Counted from the first letter of the stretch, positions 17,957 through 28,500 are shown. The stretch: 64,000 bases of DNA from Micromonospora sp. WMMD812 (GCF_027497215.1 NZ_CP114904.1:4979001-5043000), one strand, 5' to 3'. Program-made: numbers and translations. The notes: generated from the sequence alone by a model not told the origin.

Positions 17957-20520
17957 GCCGACCCCTCCTCCTCGGCGAACGGCACCAGGACGAGGCCCTG
18001 CTCGTCCGGGCCGTCCCACAGCACTGCCCGGCCGGGCCGCGGCCGCCACTCCACCGGGCGGTGGAAGACCGCGGCGAGCTGGGCGCCTGGCACGTCCACC
18101 GCCGCGACGGCGGCGAGCTTGTCCACCGCGTCCTCCGGGCCGAGCAGGGCGGCGAACGGTGGCACCACCCGCCACCAGCCGAGCAGGTGCCGCCCGGCCG
18201 GCGGCCCCTCCTGGAGCAGCGTCCGGAGCCGCTCGACCGCCAGCTCCTGCGCACCGGCCCGGTCCAGGCCGAAGACCACCAGGTAGGTGAGGTCGTCGCC
18301 GTCTCCGACGTCGGTCAGGCCCGCGAGGTCGACCAGCGTCGCGGGGTGCCGGGCCGCCAGGTCGGCGGTCAACGCCTCGGCCAGCGACCGGCAGTCCGAG
18401 TCAGGCGCGGCGACCACGAACCGGGCGGTGCCCGGTGGGTGGTGCGCGGCGGTGCTCCGCGCCGCGGTGACCAGCAGCCGGGCCGCCGCCGGACCGGGAC
18501 CCAGGACGGCCAGGTTGCGGCCCGCCGCAGGCCCGAGTGGTACGGCCGCCGTCGACCGCGCCACGTCCACCGCCCGGCCCAGCAGGGCGGCCGGCGCGTG
18601 TGCCTGCCCGGCCACCGCCGCGCGGTAGCGCGGATCGTTGCGCAGCAGCGGTCGGGCGTAACCGGCGAACACCACCGGCGGACCGGCATCCTCCGGCCGG
18701 GCCGACCAGAGTTCGTGCCGCAGCCGCTCCACCAGCTCCGGCTCGTCCTGCGGATCCGGGTAGCGGATCAGCCGCTCATGCCCGCGGACGGCGCCACGCG
18801 GACCACCGAGGCCGCCGGCGGTGTTCACCACCGCGCTGCCCAACGGCAGGCCGGCCGCCGAGTCGTTGGTCGGCTCCAGCACCGCGCTGCCGCCCGGCAG
18901 CGCCACCCGGACCGGGAACTGTCCGAGCAGCGAGTCCCGGTGCCCGCCGTCCGACCGGCCGGCCAACCCCAGCTCGCCGGCGCCGGCCAGCACCAGGTGC
19001 ACGCCGTGCGCGCGACCGGATCGGGCCAGCGCCTCCAGCCGGACCGCGGTGTCGGCGGCGAGCCGGTCCCGCTCGGCGAAGAGCAGCGGCAGGTTGTCGA
19101 CCACGCAGACGATCCGGGGCAGCGACCGGTGCTGCCGCAGCTCGGCGAAGCGCTGGCCGCCGGCCCGCCGCCCCGCCTCTTCACGCCGGCGAACCTCGGC
19201 CGCCAGCTGGTCGAACAGGTCCCGCACGTACTCGCGGTCGGCGGCCATCGCCGCGGCCCGCACCTGCGGGACCCAGGACCGGTCCCGCTCGGTCTGGAGA
19301 AACTCCACGAAGGACTCACCGGCACCGAGGTCCACCAGGTACAGGTGCAGCTCCTCCGGGCCGTACCGGGCGGCCAGGCCGAGCAGCGCGGTGGTGAGGA
19401 ACGCCGCCCGTCCCCCGTCGGACCGACCGCTGACCAGCCAGTGCGGGGTCAGCTCGGTGAACCCGAGCGGCACCGGCCGGCCGCCGGCGTCGCCCGCCGT
19501 CGTGGTCAGCCCGTCGGCCGAGCCCGCCGACCACAGCTCGTCGCCGGTCGGTGGCAGCAGGTCCGCCAGCGCCAGTCGGGAACCCTCCTCGACCTGCGCC
19601 GCGAGCCGGCGACAGACCGTGCCCACCAACTCGACCGGCGGGTCGGCCTCGACGAGGACCGGAGAGTTCAGCCCCGCGGGCGGGTCCGCGCCCGGGCTGC
19701 CGAACGAGGCATCCGGCGGGTCGCCGAGCAGCGCGTACGCGTTGCGCATCGCGAGCGTGGTGGCCCGGGGCAGCGGGGGCCGGCCGCCGTACGGGCCAGG
19801 GCCCGCCCAGCCGGCGACCACCAGGTGCAGCCCGGCCGACGGGCCCTGCTCGGCCAACGCCTCGATCCGGGCCAGGTCGGTGAGACCGGTCGACTCGGGA
19901 AGCACGGCGACCACCAGCAGCAACGTCCGGTCGTGCCGGCGGCGGCCACTCGCCCCCGGGGCCACCCACTGCTCGGCCTCCGTCAGCACGGCCCGCAGCC
20001 CGGGCACGTCCACCGCCGGCGGCGGGAGGAGGCCGGCGTCGGCCAGCGCGGCGAACGGAGCGAGCGTCGTGCCCGTGGCGTCCACCGCGCGGACCAGCAG
20101 CGCGCCCGCCGGCGTCGCCCCCAGCGACCGCAACAGGACGGCCCGGAGCAGGCCCGCCACCCGCGGATCACGGGCGTCGGTGTCGATGCTGAGATGCCCG
20201 GAGCCGAGCAGCGGCACCAGGGCGGGGAAACGCGCGTCGTCCAGCGGCGCCGCGGTGCCGACCCGGACGAACGGCGGCGGACCCTCACCGGGCGCCGCGT
20301 CGGGGCCGAGCGTCTCCAGGGGAGCGCCGGACCAGCCCGGGGCGACCAACGCCGCCACCGTGCGCAGCCGGTCGGCCAGCTCGTACTGCCGACGCTGGTC
20401 GGCGGGGACCGGTCGGGTCTCGTCGAGGATGTCGGCCGCGGCCGCCGCGGTGGCGGCGGCGCGGCGGTGTAGTGCGGCGGCGCGGTTGGTGCGTGCCTTC
20501 GGACCGGCCACCGCGTCCAC
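17953..20520 (-). CDS. FtsK/SpoIIIE-like protein with degenerate nucleotide sites
   Basis: The 855-residue protein has the fold pattern of actinobacterial FtsK/SpoIIIE proteins. An N-terminal Ala-rich helical region (about 1-90) is followed by RecA-like domains. The P-loop positions lack the catalytic Lys: SGRSDGGRAAF (about 362-372) instead of G-x4-GKS, and GPGPAAARLL (about 670-680). The Walker B equivalent reads IVCVVDNLP, with Asn where Glu is expected. It is therefore probably a non-hydrolysing or weakly binding relative. The start is GTG at 20518-20520, or the GTG three codons later, which has better spacing from GAGGGGG. It forms a two-gene unit with the downstream membrane protein. 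Confidence 0.75.
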   Translation of the reverse strand: MDAVAGPKARTNRAAALHRRAAATAAAAADILDETRPVPADQRRQYELADRLRTVAALVAPGWSGAPLETLGPDAAPGEGPPPFVRVGTAAPLDDARFPALVPLLGSGHLSIDTDARDPRVAGLLRAVLLRSLGATPAGALLVRAVDATGTTLAPFAALADAGLLPPPAVDVPGLRAVLTEAEQWVAPGASGRRRHDRTLLLVVAVLPESTGLTDLARIEALAEQGPSAGLHLVVAGWAGPGPYGGRPPLPRATTLAMRNAYALLGDPPDASFGSPGADPPAGLNSPVLVEADPPVELVGTVCRRLAAQVEEGSRLALADLLPPTGDELWSAGSADGLTTTAGDAGGRPVPLGFTELTPHWLVSGRSDGGRAAFLTTALLGLAARYGPEELHLYLVDLGAGESFVEFLQTERDRSWVPQVRAAAMAADREYVRDLFDQLAAEVRRREEAGRRAGGQRFAELRQHRSLPRIVCVVDNLPLLFAERDRLAADTAVRLEALARSGRAHGVHLVLAGAGELGLAGRSDGGHRDSLLGQFPVRVALPGGSAVLEPTNDSAAGLPLGSAVVNTAGGLGGPRGAVRGHERLIRYPDPQDEPELVERLRHELWSARPEDAGPPVVFAGYARPLLRNDPRYRAAVAGQAHAPAALLGRAVDVARSTAAVPLGPAAGRNLAVLGPGPAAARLLVTAARSTAAHHPPGTARFVVAAPDSDCRSLAEALTADLAARHPATLVDLAGLTDVGDGDDLTYLVVFGLDRAGAQELAVERLRTLLQEGPPAGRHLLGWWRVVPPFAALLGPEDAVDKLAAVAAVDVPGAQLAAVFHRPVEWRPRPGRAVLWDGPDEQGLVLVPFAEEEGSA

Positions 20521-20715
20521 CCCCTCTGCCCGAGGCTGGCAACCCCTCCCCGAGCAGAGACGGTATCCCAGGTGAGGCCGCTTCCCGGGGAGGTGCGACG
20601 GCGGTGCGTGGATGTCGTGGGTGATCTCACCGGCTGGGAGCGGTCCGTCACGATCCGCGGCAACTGAGGCATTGGGTACGCGGCGTCTGACCGTTAGCCT
20701 CAGGAGGTGGAATCA

Positions 20716-21312
20716 GTGCAGCCCCCCGCCGGTTCCCAGGTCTCGCATGGGCAGCCCATCGCCCCGGGTGTCCCCGCACAGGTACCGGCGCAACGGCCCC
20801 CCTCCGAGCAGCTGCCACCGGCTCCGGTCGCGCCCGCGCCGGAGCGCCCACGCCGCCGGGTGCGCACCGTGCTCACCGTCGTCGCCGGGGTGCTCGCGTT
20901 GCTCTGCCTGGGCGGCGCCGTCACCGGCTACGTGCTGTACGACCGCGCCACCACCCCCGACCGCAGCACCCCCGACGTGGTGGTGGCCAGTTATATCCAA
21001 GCCTTCCTCAACGAACGCAACGACACGAAGGCGCAGCAGTTCATTTGCCACAACGGGGGTGATCTCGGTCCGGTGCGCAGCCTACGGCGCGAGTTGGAGG
21101 AGCGGGAGGCGAACTTTGGCGTTGTCGTTCGCGTCAGCTGGGGGCCGCTGTCGATAGCTCCGTCGGGCACCGGCCAGGCGGTAGCGACCACGCTCACCAT
21201 CTCCGGCTCGGCCAACGGCGTCACCAGAAGCAGCCGCAGGGAGGACTGGGCCTTCGATGTCATCGAGGGCGACGAAGGCTGGCGAGTGTGCGGTGGTCGC
21301 AAGCTGGGATGA
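20716..21312 (+). CDS. Membrane-anchored protein with NTF2-like extracytoplasmic domain
   Basis: The 198-residue protein has a Pro/Gln-rich cytoplasmic tail (about 1-48), one helix (about 53-78), and an extracellular domain of about 115 residues. That domain has the DVVVASYIQAFLNERNDTKA start and DWAFDVIEGDEGWRVCG end typical of NTF2-like lipoprotein or VirB8/TcpC-like domains. The start is GTG at 20716 with AGGAGG eight bases upstream. A GTG three codons earlier (20707) would fit a TAGCCT -10 and leaderless expression. It lies head-to-head with the FtsK-like gene and converges, 4 bp apart, on the first gene of the T4SS-like block. Function unknown. Confidence 0.65.
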   Translation: MQPPAGSQVSHGQPIAPGVPAQVPAQRPPSEQLPPAPVAPAPERPRRRVRTVLTVVAGVLALLCLGGAVTGYVLYDRATTPDRSTPDVVVASYIQAFLNERNDTKAQQFICHNGGDLGPVRSLRRELEEREANFGVVVRVSWGPLSIAPSGTGQAVATTLTISGSANGVTRSSRREDWAFDVIEGDEGWRVCGGRKLG

Positions 21313-21316
21313 GAAG

Positions 21317-21919
21317 TTACTCGATCCAGAGTAGATGGACCGGCACTTCCAGTGTGGTGGGTGCCTGGCCGCGCCACGCCCACCGGTACCACTCCTCCTC
21401 GGGCGTGACCCGGACACAGATGTCACCTTCCGCGCCGGAGTAGGTCTCGGTGACTGCCCGGAGGTCGCGGCGCTCCGTCGAGCCCGTGACGTAGACGACC
21501 CGACGTCCGGTCACCGAGTCCGCGTCGATGACCGGGGTGGGCGCCCGGTGGCTGGGGCCGTCCAGCGACACCAGCCGAAGCCCGGAATCGCGGGAGGTGG
21601 AGCGGGAGTCGGGGCGCGACCCGACGGTCTCGACCCAGACCCGCTCCACGGGAATCAGCGGCGCGAAGACCTCGACCTGCTCGGCCTCCGCGCGGTACCA
21701 CTCGTGCTCCGGAATCACCGGGACGTAGGTGCGGCTGCTCTGCACCACCCGGTCGTCGGCCCGCAGGTCACCGCGCCAGCCGAGACCGGGGAGCCCGACC
21801 CGCACCCGCCGCCCGCGCAGTTCGACCCGGCCGGTGGCCGGCACGATCTCGATCGGCCGGGGTGGCCGTGGCGCCCAGTCCGGATTGTCCGCGAACGGAT
21901 CGGGCAACGGCTCGTTCAT
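21317..21919 (-). CDS. Uncharacterised soluble protein at the end of the T4SS-like operon
   Basis: The 200-residue protein has no membrane helix or signal sequence. It contains two related EWYR-centred segments (IPEHEWYRAEAEQV and TPEEEWYRWAWRGQ) about 110 residues apart, suggesting an internal duplication of a beta-rich unit. I do not recognise the family. It is the last of seven same-strand genes, 13 bp after the M23 peptidase gene. The start is ATG at 21917-21919. Confidence 0.65.
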   Translation of the reverse strand: MNEPLPDPFADNPDWAPRPPRPIEIVPATGRVELRGRRVRVGLPGLGWRGDLRADDRVVQSSRTYVPVIPEHEWYRAEAEQVEVFAPLIPVERVWVETVGSRPDSRSTSRDSGLRLVSLDGPSHRAPTPVIDADSVTGRRVVYVTGSTERRDLRAVTETYSGAEGDICVRVTPEEEWYRWAWRGQAPTTLEVPVHLLWIE

Positions 21920-21932
21920 GGCAGCTCGTGCC

Positions 21933-23102
21933 TCATCCCGCACCCTTGAGCGGCGCGCCACGGGCCCGCATGAACGGCACCGGGTCGATCGCGCCCCCAC
22001 TGCTCCGGTCGCCGTCCTCGTGTACCTCGAAGTGCAGGTGCGGGCCGGAGGAGTTGCCGCTGCTGCCGACCTCGCCGATCACCTCGCCGGCCTTGACCTG
22101 CTGGCCCACCTCGACCCGCGGCTCGGTGACCAGGTGGCAGTACCGGGTGATGAAGCCGCCCGCGTGGAGGATGTCGACGAACCAGCCGCAGCCGCCCTTG
22201 TCCGGGTAGCCGTCGACGTCGCAGCTCAGGTGCCCACCGTTGTCTGGGTCGCAGCGCGACACCAGCACCCGGCCGGATGCGGCGGCATGGATGGGTGTGC
22301 CCTTGTCCGCGGCGATGTCGACCCCGTCGTGACCCGGTCGCTCGGCCGTGCGGAATCCCGAGCCGACGCCGCCGGTGATCGGCGCGGTCCAGCCGGACGC
22401 CGCGACCTCCTTCCCGGACGCCGCGTCGCACACGTGCCGCCCGCCGATCAACGCCGTCCTGGCCGCGCCGCCGGCCAGGGCGTCGACGAGGTGGGCGGCC
22501 AGCGTCTCGTGCTTCGCGTACGCGTCCGGATAGGCGCTCACCTGGACCTCCTGCGCGGCGACAGTGAGCGGCAGCTCCTCCCATTTCGGCACCGTGAGCA
22601 GCTTCTCGTAGAACTTTCCGGCCGCGTACTCCGGATTCATCCGCTGCGCCACGCTGCCCCAGGAGGCGCGTTGCTGGAAGAGGCCGACCGAGTCGTGATC
22701 GGCCCCCACGCCCTCGTTGGGGAGGTCCGTGGACTGTGCGACAGTCTGGTTCGCCAGGTTCCGCAGCCCGGACTCCTGCATCGCGGTCGCCACGGCGATG
22801 ACCCAGCCCCGCGGCGGGACCTTCATGTCCTGCCCGACCTTGATGATCCTGGCGGCGTTGCGCAGCTGGCTGTCCCCGTAGTCCGCGAGGCGGGGCATGT
22901 CACCGGTCACGTTGACCTGGAAGTCCCCGGTGCACTCGATGCTCATCGGCGTCATCTGCTCCGCCGCGTCGCCGCCGAGTTCGGTGAGGAAGAACGCGGC
23001 GGTGCCTCCGGTGCAGCAGAGCAGGGCAAGTGCCACGGTGAGCGCGGTGGAGAGCGCGCCGATCCGCACCCGACGGTGCGGCGGAGCAGCCTCGTCGTTC
23101 AT
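21933..23102 (-). CDS. Cell-wall hydrolase: SLT-like region plus M23 endopeptidase (VirB1-like role)
   Basis: The 389-residue protein has a membrane helix (about 15-40) and a central helical region with ATAMQESGLRN and VGLFQQRASWG, which resemble the catalytic Glu and following motif of lytic transglycosylases. A C-terminal M23 LytM-type peptidase has zinc ligands in HDGVD and HLHFE. Carrying both activities, it could open peptidoglycan for a secretion channel, as VirB1-type proteins do. The start ATG (23100-23102) overlaps the end of the upstream VirB8-like gene. The peptidase call is firm; the transglycosylase-like part is by motif only. Confidence 0.85.
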   Translation of the reverse strand: MNDEAAPPHRRVRIGALSTALTVALALLCCTGGTAAFFLTELGGDAAEQMTPMSIECTGDFQVNVTGDMPRLADYGDSQLRNAARIIKVGQDMKVPPRGWVIAVATAMQESGLRNLANQTVAQSTDLPNEGVGADHDSVGLFQQRASWGSVAQRMNPEYAAGKFYEKLLTVPKWEELPLTVAAQEVQVSAYPDAYAKHETLAAHLVDALAGGAARTALIGGRHVCDAASGKEVAASGWTAPITGGVGSGFRTAERPGHDGVDIAADKGTPIHAAASGRVLVSRCDPDNGGHLSCDVDGYPDKGGCGWFVDILHAGGFITRYCHLVTEPRVEVGQQVKAGEVIGEVGSSGNSSGPHLHFEVHEDGDRSSGGAIDPVPFMRARGAPLKGAG

Positions 23103-23656
23103 TTCCGCTCCCAGTCCACTGCGTCGACCAACCACTGCCCGTCGGGCGCCACGACTTCCAGCCGGAGCCGCCCGCTGTCCAGCGGCACCAGCACCTCCAC
23201 GAAGTTGGCCGCGCGCGGCCGCACGGTGGCCTCGTCGGTCACCGACCCGGCCGGCACGGCGGCCGGCACCGCGCGGGCCAGCTTCGCGGTGAGTTCGGGT
23301 GTGGACAGCGGACGCAGGCCGTCGCGCCACTGCTCGGCCGTCATGCCCGGCTTGCCCAGCCACGCGGTGACGAAGCGGTCGGCCGTGCGCTCCGGGCTGA
23401 GAGCTCCGGGTCGGGTGACCGGGGTGGGCGGTGCGGCCGTCCCGACCAGCCCGTCGTCACCCGCGGTCGGCTCGACGGTGGTGACGGGCTCGCTCGGCCG
23501 ATTGATCAGGCCGAGAGTGGGATCGCCCGGGCCGGCGACGAGCCGGGCGGCCCCGATCACGCCGAACACCACCACGGCCAGGGCGAGCGCGATGCCGAGC
23601 CGGGAGCGCAGCATCCGGGTGACCAGGAACTCCAGCGCGCGTCGCATCGCGCTCAC
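23099..23656 (-). CDS. Membrane protein with VirB8/TcpC-like topology
   Basis: The 185-residue protein has a short basic N terminus, one helix (about 20-40), a Pro/Thr linker, and an extracytoplasmic domain (about 88-185). That domain pattern (ADRFVTAWL ... WLVDAVDWERK) fits the NTF2-like fold of VirB8 and TcpC conjugation proteins. This fold call is inference from topology, size and operon position, not a sequence-family match. The start GTG overlaps the upstream gene's stop as GTGA (23653-23656), and its own 3' end overlaps the hydrolase gene, so the three are translationally coupled. Confidence 0.6.
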   Translation of the reverse strand: MSAMRRALEFLVTRMLRSRLGIALALAVVVFGVIGAARLVAGPGDPTLGLINRPSEPVTTVEPTAGDDGLVGTAAPPTPVTRPGALSPERTADRFVTAWLGKPGMTAEQWRDGLRPLSTPELTAKLARAVPAAVPAGSVTDEATVRPRAANFVEVLVPLDSGRLRLEVVAPDGQWLVDAVDWERK

Positions 23657-25587
23657 CGCGCCTCGGAACGGATCCGCGGCCTGGGTCGGTCGGGTGTGCT
23701 CTCGACCGAGCCCGGTCGGTAGACGACGAAGGACGGGCTCTCCTCCGGGACGTCCGGCTCCGTCCAGCTGGCCGGCTGCCGGCGGCGTGGCCGCGGCGTG
23801 GTGGGGCGGGGCGCGCCCGCGCGCTCCTCGGGCTCCGTCGAGGGTTCACGACCGTCCGGCCGCTGACGGTCGGTGGTCTTCGGGTCCGCGTGCACGGGGT
23901 CCTCGTGCCGGGCCTCCGGCCGCAGGGTCGTCTGCTCCGCGACGACCGCCTTGCGGCGGCCCAGGGCAGGCTCGGCTGTGCCCCCGGGCTCGGCCACGTC
24001 CAGGCGCGCGGCGGCGCGCATGTCGCGGAAGAAGCGCCGGTGCCAGGAGCCCGCGGAGCTGACCGCCTCGCTGCTGTCCTTTCCACCGAGCTGGGTGATC
24101 CGGCGGTAGGGGCGCAGCAACAGCCAGCCGACCACCCCGCAGAGCCAGACCAGCACCACCTGGAGCCAGCCGGGCAGCGTCGGTGTGCTCATGATCAGGT
24201 CCACCGCGAACAGGTAGATCGCGGCGCCGGTGCCGAAGATGGCGATGTTGAAGACCGCGGCGACCACGGCGTTCGCCAGTCGGCGCAGGCCGGCGCTCGC
24301 CGGCCGGAGCAGACCGACCGTGCCGAGGATCGGCGCCGCGATCACCGCCCACCGGAAGATCAGGAAGCCGAGCAGCACCAGGAGCGAAGCGGTCAGGTCG
24401 AACATGGCGAAGAGCAGCGCCGCCAGCACCGCGATGAAGCCGGCGCCCACCCGGTCCATGTCCCGGACGCCCTGGAGGTACTCGTACGCCTCCGGGTCCT
24501 CCCGCTTGACCTGCTCGGCGATGGTCATCCACTGCTGCTGCTTGGCTTTGATGATCACGTCGCGAGTAGCGGGGTTCGCGCGGATGGACTCCGCTTCTTC
24601 CCAGGTCAGCGACTTCGCGTCGTAAAGCGCAGGACCATATTTCTTGGCGGTCTCGCTGTCGGCCGAGCCCAGCGCACCGCGTAGCCAGTTTCGGTACAGC
24701 ATTGCTTCGGTGGCTGTGTCGCTGGCGCGGACGGCAGGCGGGCGATGGTCCTTGCAAGCCTCTGGATTTGGGTCGTCACATTGGCCGGGCGGCGTGTCAC
24801 GCGTTGCCGGGCCGACGGCATCGTGCACCACTCCGAGAGTGGTGATGAGAGTGCCGTCCGCGATGTTGGCCGACTTCACCGGCCATGCCGCCAGGGCGGT
24901 CACCGCCACCATCACCAGCAGGGCCCAACCCGCGGTGGTCATGGCGTTGCTCATGTCCGACTGGCGTGACCGCCAGAGCAGGTAGAGGCCGACCACGCAG
25001 AGCGTGACGATCCCGAAGACGCTGAACACCTTCTGGTAGACCGCCTTGGTCGCCTGCTCCACCAGCGGGTCGGCCCAGCTCCACATCGACCGGGGGTCCC
25101 AGGCGCGCTCCCGCAGGGCGTTCGACGCGCCGACGATCGCCGTGGCGACCATGAACTCGCCGTTGGCGACCGTGTTGCTGAACTTGTAGTCCGGGTGCAT
25201 CACGGAGGAGGCGCATCCACCGTCGACCCGATAGGTGGTGTAGCTGTAACCGGCGTAGCCGTAGTCGCTGTAGTAGCCCTTCGGGCCGGGCTGCTTCGAG
25301 GACTCCGGACGCGAGGCGAACCATCCGGCGAGCCCGGAATCCGGTGCGGTCGGGGTCGGCGGCTTCCAGCAGTTCGCCTCGGACTCGGCGACCTGTTGGA
25401 GCTTCTTGACGCAGGCGCGGAAGTCGGCCTGCCATTCCGCGGTCGTGCACAGCTCGGCCTGTGCCTGCGTCACCACCGGGGCGGCCGCCGCCGGTGTCGC
25501 CCCGATCAGCGGCCAGGCGATGGTGGCCCCGGCGAGTACGCCGAGCGCGAGCAGGAACGACATGATCCGTGCCCGGGCCCTCGCCAT
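23653..25587 (-). CDS. Polytopic membrane protein, VirB6/TrbL-like
   Basis: The 644-residue protein has a signal segment (about 8-36), an extracellular Cys-containing region, and a group of two helices (about 185-240). A cluster of four to five helices follows (about 375-505), then a cytoplasmic disordered Pro/Arg/Glu-rich tail of about 130 residues. This matches the architecture of TrbL/VirB6 channel proteins in Gram-positive conjugation systems. It sits directly after the VirB4-like ATPase gene, with one base between the TGA and its ATG, and an SD GGAGG inside the upstream gene. Assignment is from topology and context. Confidence 0.7.
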   Translation of the reverse strand: MARARARIMSFLLALGVLAGATIAWPLIGATPAAAAPVVTQAQAELCTTAEWQADFRACVKKLQQVAESEANCWKPPTPTAPDSGLAGWFASRPESSKQPGPKGYYSDYGYAGYSYTTYRVDGGCASSVMHPDYKFSNTVANGEFMVATAIVGASNALRERAWDPRSMWSWADPLVEQATKAVYQKVFSVFGIVTLCVVGLYLLWRSRQSDMSNAMTTAGWALLVMVAVTALAAWPVKSANIADGTLITTLGVVHDAVGPATRDTPPGQCDDPNPEACKDHRPPAVRASDTATEAMLYRNWLRGALGSADSETAKKYGPALYDAKSLTWEEAESIRANPATRDVIIKAKQQQWMTIAEQVKREDPEAYEYLQGVRDMDRVGAGFIAVLAALLFAMFDLTASLLVLLGFLIFRWAVIAAPILGTVGLLRPASAGLRRLANAVVAAVFNIAIFGTGAAIYLFAVDLIMSTPTLPGWLQVVLVWLCGVVGWLLLRPYRRITQLGGKDSSEAVSSAGSWHRRFFRDMRAAARLDVAEPGGTAEPALGRRKAVVAEQTTLRPEARHEDPVHADPKTTDRQRPDGREPSTEPEERAGAPRPTTPRPRRRQPASWTEPDVPEESPSFVVYRPGSVESTPDRPRPRIRSEAR

Positions 25588-25588
25588 G

Positions 25589-28500
25589 TCACGCCTCCGG
25601 ATCCGGCAGGGGGACGCTCGGCAGCACCCCGGCCGCCGCGGCGATCGCGGCGGGCGTGGTGTCGAGGTGTTCCAGCAGACCGTCGACGTACGAGACGTCC
25701 ACCCGGACCTTCTGCACCCGCCCGTCGACGTCGCGCATGACGAACTCGCGGAAGCCGAGCCGGGCGGCCGACGTGGCGTCGGCGGTGGAGAGCGAGGCCA
25801 GGGTGGCCTCGTAGCCGTCGTTGACCGGGACCCGCAGCAGCCGCAGGGCCTCGGAGGCGATCTCGTTGTCCTCGGCGATCCGCCCGACGAAGACGGTGGA
25901 GACGAGGTTCTGCACGTCCAGGCCGAGGATGTCGCGGGGGTTCTGTGAGGCGACCAGCGCGGAGAGGTTCCACTTGCGGGAGTCCCGGGCGAGCCGCACC
26001 AAGAAGGACCGCCCGGAGCGCCAGCCCTCCATGAAGTGCGCCTCGTCCAGACCGACCAGCTTGCGTGACGACATCGACCCGCCGTAGCAGCGGCGGACCG
26101 CGAGCCGGTGCGCGGTATGCAGCATCGGCAGGGCGAGCGCCTCCTCGGCCGACCAGTACTCGCGCTCGATCTTCAGGTCCGGCAGCCGGAGACCGGCCAT
26201 CGTGATCACGGTGAGGGCGGCATCCGGGCCGAGCAACCCCTCGGGCGGTCGCCCGAAGAAGAGCATCGCCAGCGGCATTTCGGCGGTGTCCAGCAGCAGG
26301 TTCGCGAGTTCCTTGCCGGTGTCGTCGTCGAGCTGCCCCAGCGTGCTGACCACGTCGTCCAGGGTGGACGTCTCCTCCGCCGGCACCTGGCGTACGGCGT
26401 GCCGGAACAGGGTGGCGGTGGACGCCTCCCGGGCGACCTGCGGCGGCACCAGCATCATGCAGATGTCCTGCACCAGCATCCGTCGCTCGGCGCGGGCGTT
26501 GGAGACCGCGATCTCGAACTCCCGGTCACCGGCGGGGCCGCCGACGAACTCGCTGCGCAGCGGGGTCGGGATCAGTGCGTACGGTGCGAGGGTGCCGTGC
26601 TCGGACCCGGTCAGGTTGAGCACCCGGGAGTACGGCCGCAACTCCGGCATGGCACAGAGCCGGGCCAGCGGGCCGGACGGGTCGAGGAGGGTCACCTGGA
26701 CGCCCCGGCGGGCGGCCAGGTAGCCGAGCGCGCCGAGCAGGGTGGACTTGCCGCCGCCGGGTTCGGCCACGAAGACGGCGAGCCCGGAGCGCTCGCGGAC
26801 CTCCATGGGGTAGTGCAGGTCCAGGAAGACCGGTCGGCGGCAGGTGCCGGCGGTCCGGCCGATCAGGTCGCCACGCCGGTCACCGACCGTGGAGGCGGCC
26901 TGCGGCAGCGCGGCGGCGAGCAACGGCACCGGCATCCGCCGGACGTAGCCGGTGTTGGCGATCGGCTCACCGGGGATGAACTCCCGGGCCAGCCAGTCCT
27001 GGTTCTTCGGGTGCTGGAGCGAGATGCGCAGCTCGCGGGAGTAGAGCTGGATCAGCCGGCGGGCCCGCTCCAGGCACTCCTCCCTGGTCCGGCCGCCGAC
27101 GGCGATCCGGTGCCAGCCGTGTGCCCGGGCCGAGTCGACCGGCAGGCCGGTGGTCATCTCGTCGCCGATCACCAGCGCCCGCTTGGCCAGCCGCTCCAGC
27201 TCCGGTGGCGCGTCGATGCCGTGCTCGGCGTAGTCGAGCTGCTGCGAGCGGATCATGCGGAGCCGGTGCTCGAGGTTGCGGAACGAGTCGCCCGAGCCGA
27301 GGATGTCCACCCGGGTGGACAGCTCCATCGGCCACGGCAGCCGCTCGTGGAAGTGCAACCAGGGCTCGTGCCGCTCGGGGATCTCCAGCGGCTCCATCCG
27401 GCCCACGGCCAGCACGGCGACGTGCCGCTCCTCGCCGGTCATCCGGTTGACCAGCTTCACCGTCGAGCCGTACGGCGTCCGGTAGCGCTCGACCTGCTCG
27501 GTGAGGGCCAGCAGGTCCCCCCGCTCCCAGCGCCCGTCGGTCACCGGCGAGAGCGCGCCCGGCGGCGACATGCAGAGCGCCACCGAGCGGTAGAGCAGCC
27601 ACTCCAGCTCCTGCGCGGTGACCCGCCGCCCACGCATGCCGAACGCGCCGAGCACCTCGTCGAACTGCTCCACGGTCCGGCCCAGCCGGCGGCGTTCACC
27701 CTCGGCCACCCCCCGACCGAAGGTCCGCAGGACCCGTTCGGTGAGCGAGTCGCCGAGCGACCGCCGGGCGAAGGTGACCCCGAGGTACGTCTGCCCCTCG
27801 GCGTGGTTGACCGACATCAGGTGCCGCTGCGCGGCGACCAGGTGGTCGGCCCAGCTCGGCGTGCCGGGCACGTCGGGCAGCGGGGCGGCGGTGTGCGCGT
27901 CGATGGTGCGGGCCCACTCGTCGGCGGGGAACGGCCGGGTGGTGCGGCGCAGGTGCAGGCGGAAGCCGGCGAGGCCGGCGTACTGCTCGGAGATCGCCGA
28001 GAGCAACGCCTCGCGCTCGGCGTCGGGGCGGAACGCCCAGCGCACCTCGGGCAGCCAGTACCAGGCGGTGACGGTGTTCGGGGTGAAGGTCAGGTGGCCG
28101 GCGATCTCGGTGATCGCCAGCTCGACAGACGGGTCACGGTCGCCGAACTTGATCTTCGGTGCGCGGACCCGGACCGGCTTGGTCGGCTGGTTCCGTCGCG
28201 CGGCCGAGCGCTGCCGTGGCGGCACGACCTCGCGTCCGTTCGACGTGCCCGACCGGCCCGACGAGCGTTCCGGCCGGTCCGGTGTGGACCGGCGGGGCTC
28301 CGCCTCGGGCTCCGGCTCTCGTCCCGGCGGCTGGGGCGGGACCGGAGCGACCCGGTCCCGCAGCGGCTCGGGGTCGGCCGGGGGGCGGACCGCCGGCAAC
28401 CGGTCGCCGGCCTGGTGCGGCACCCGGGACCGGACGGGCGGCGGCGCCGCGGCTTCCGCTTCGTCGCCGCGGTGGCCGCCCGGCACCCGGGTCGGTCGGT

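Noticed and set aside
17953..20520. FtsK-like gene as the VirD4 coupling protein of the T4SS-like block
   Set aside because: Both P-loops lack the catalytic lysine and no N-terminal membrane helices are present, so a motor role is not supported.
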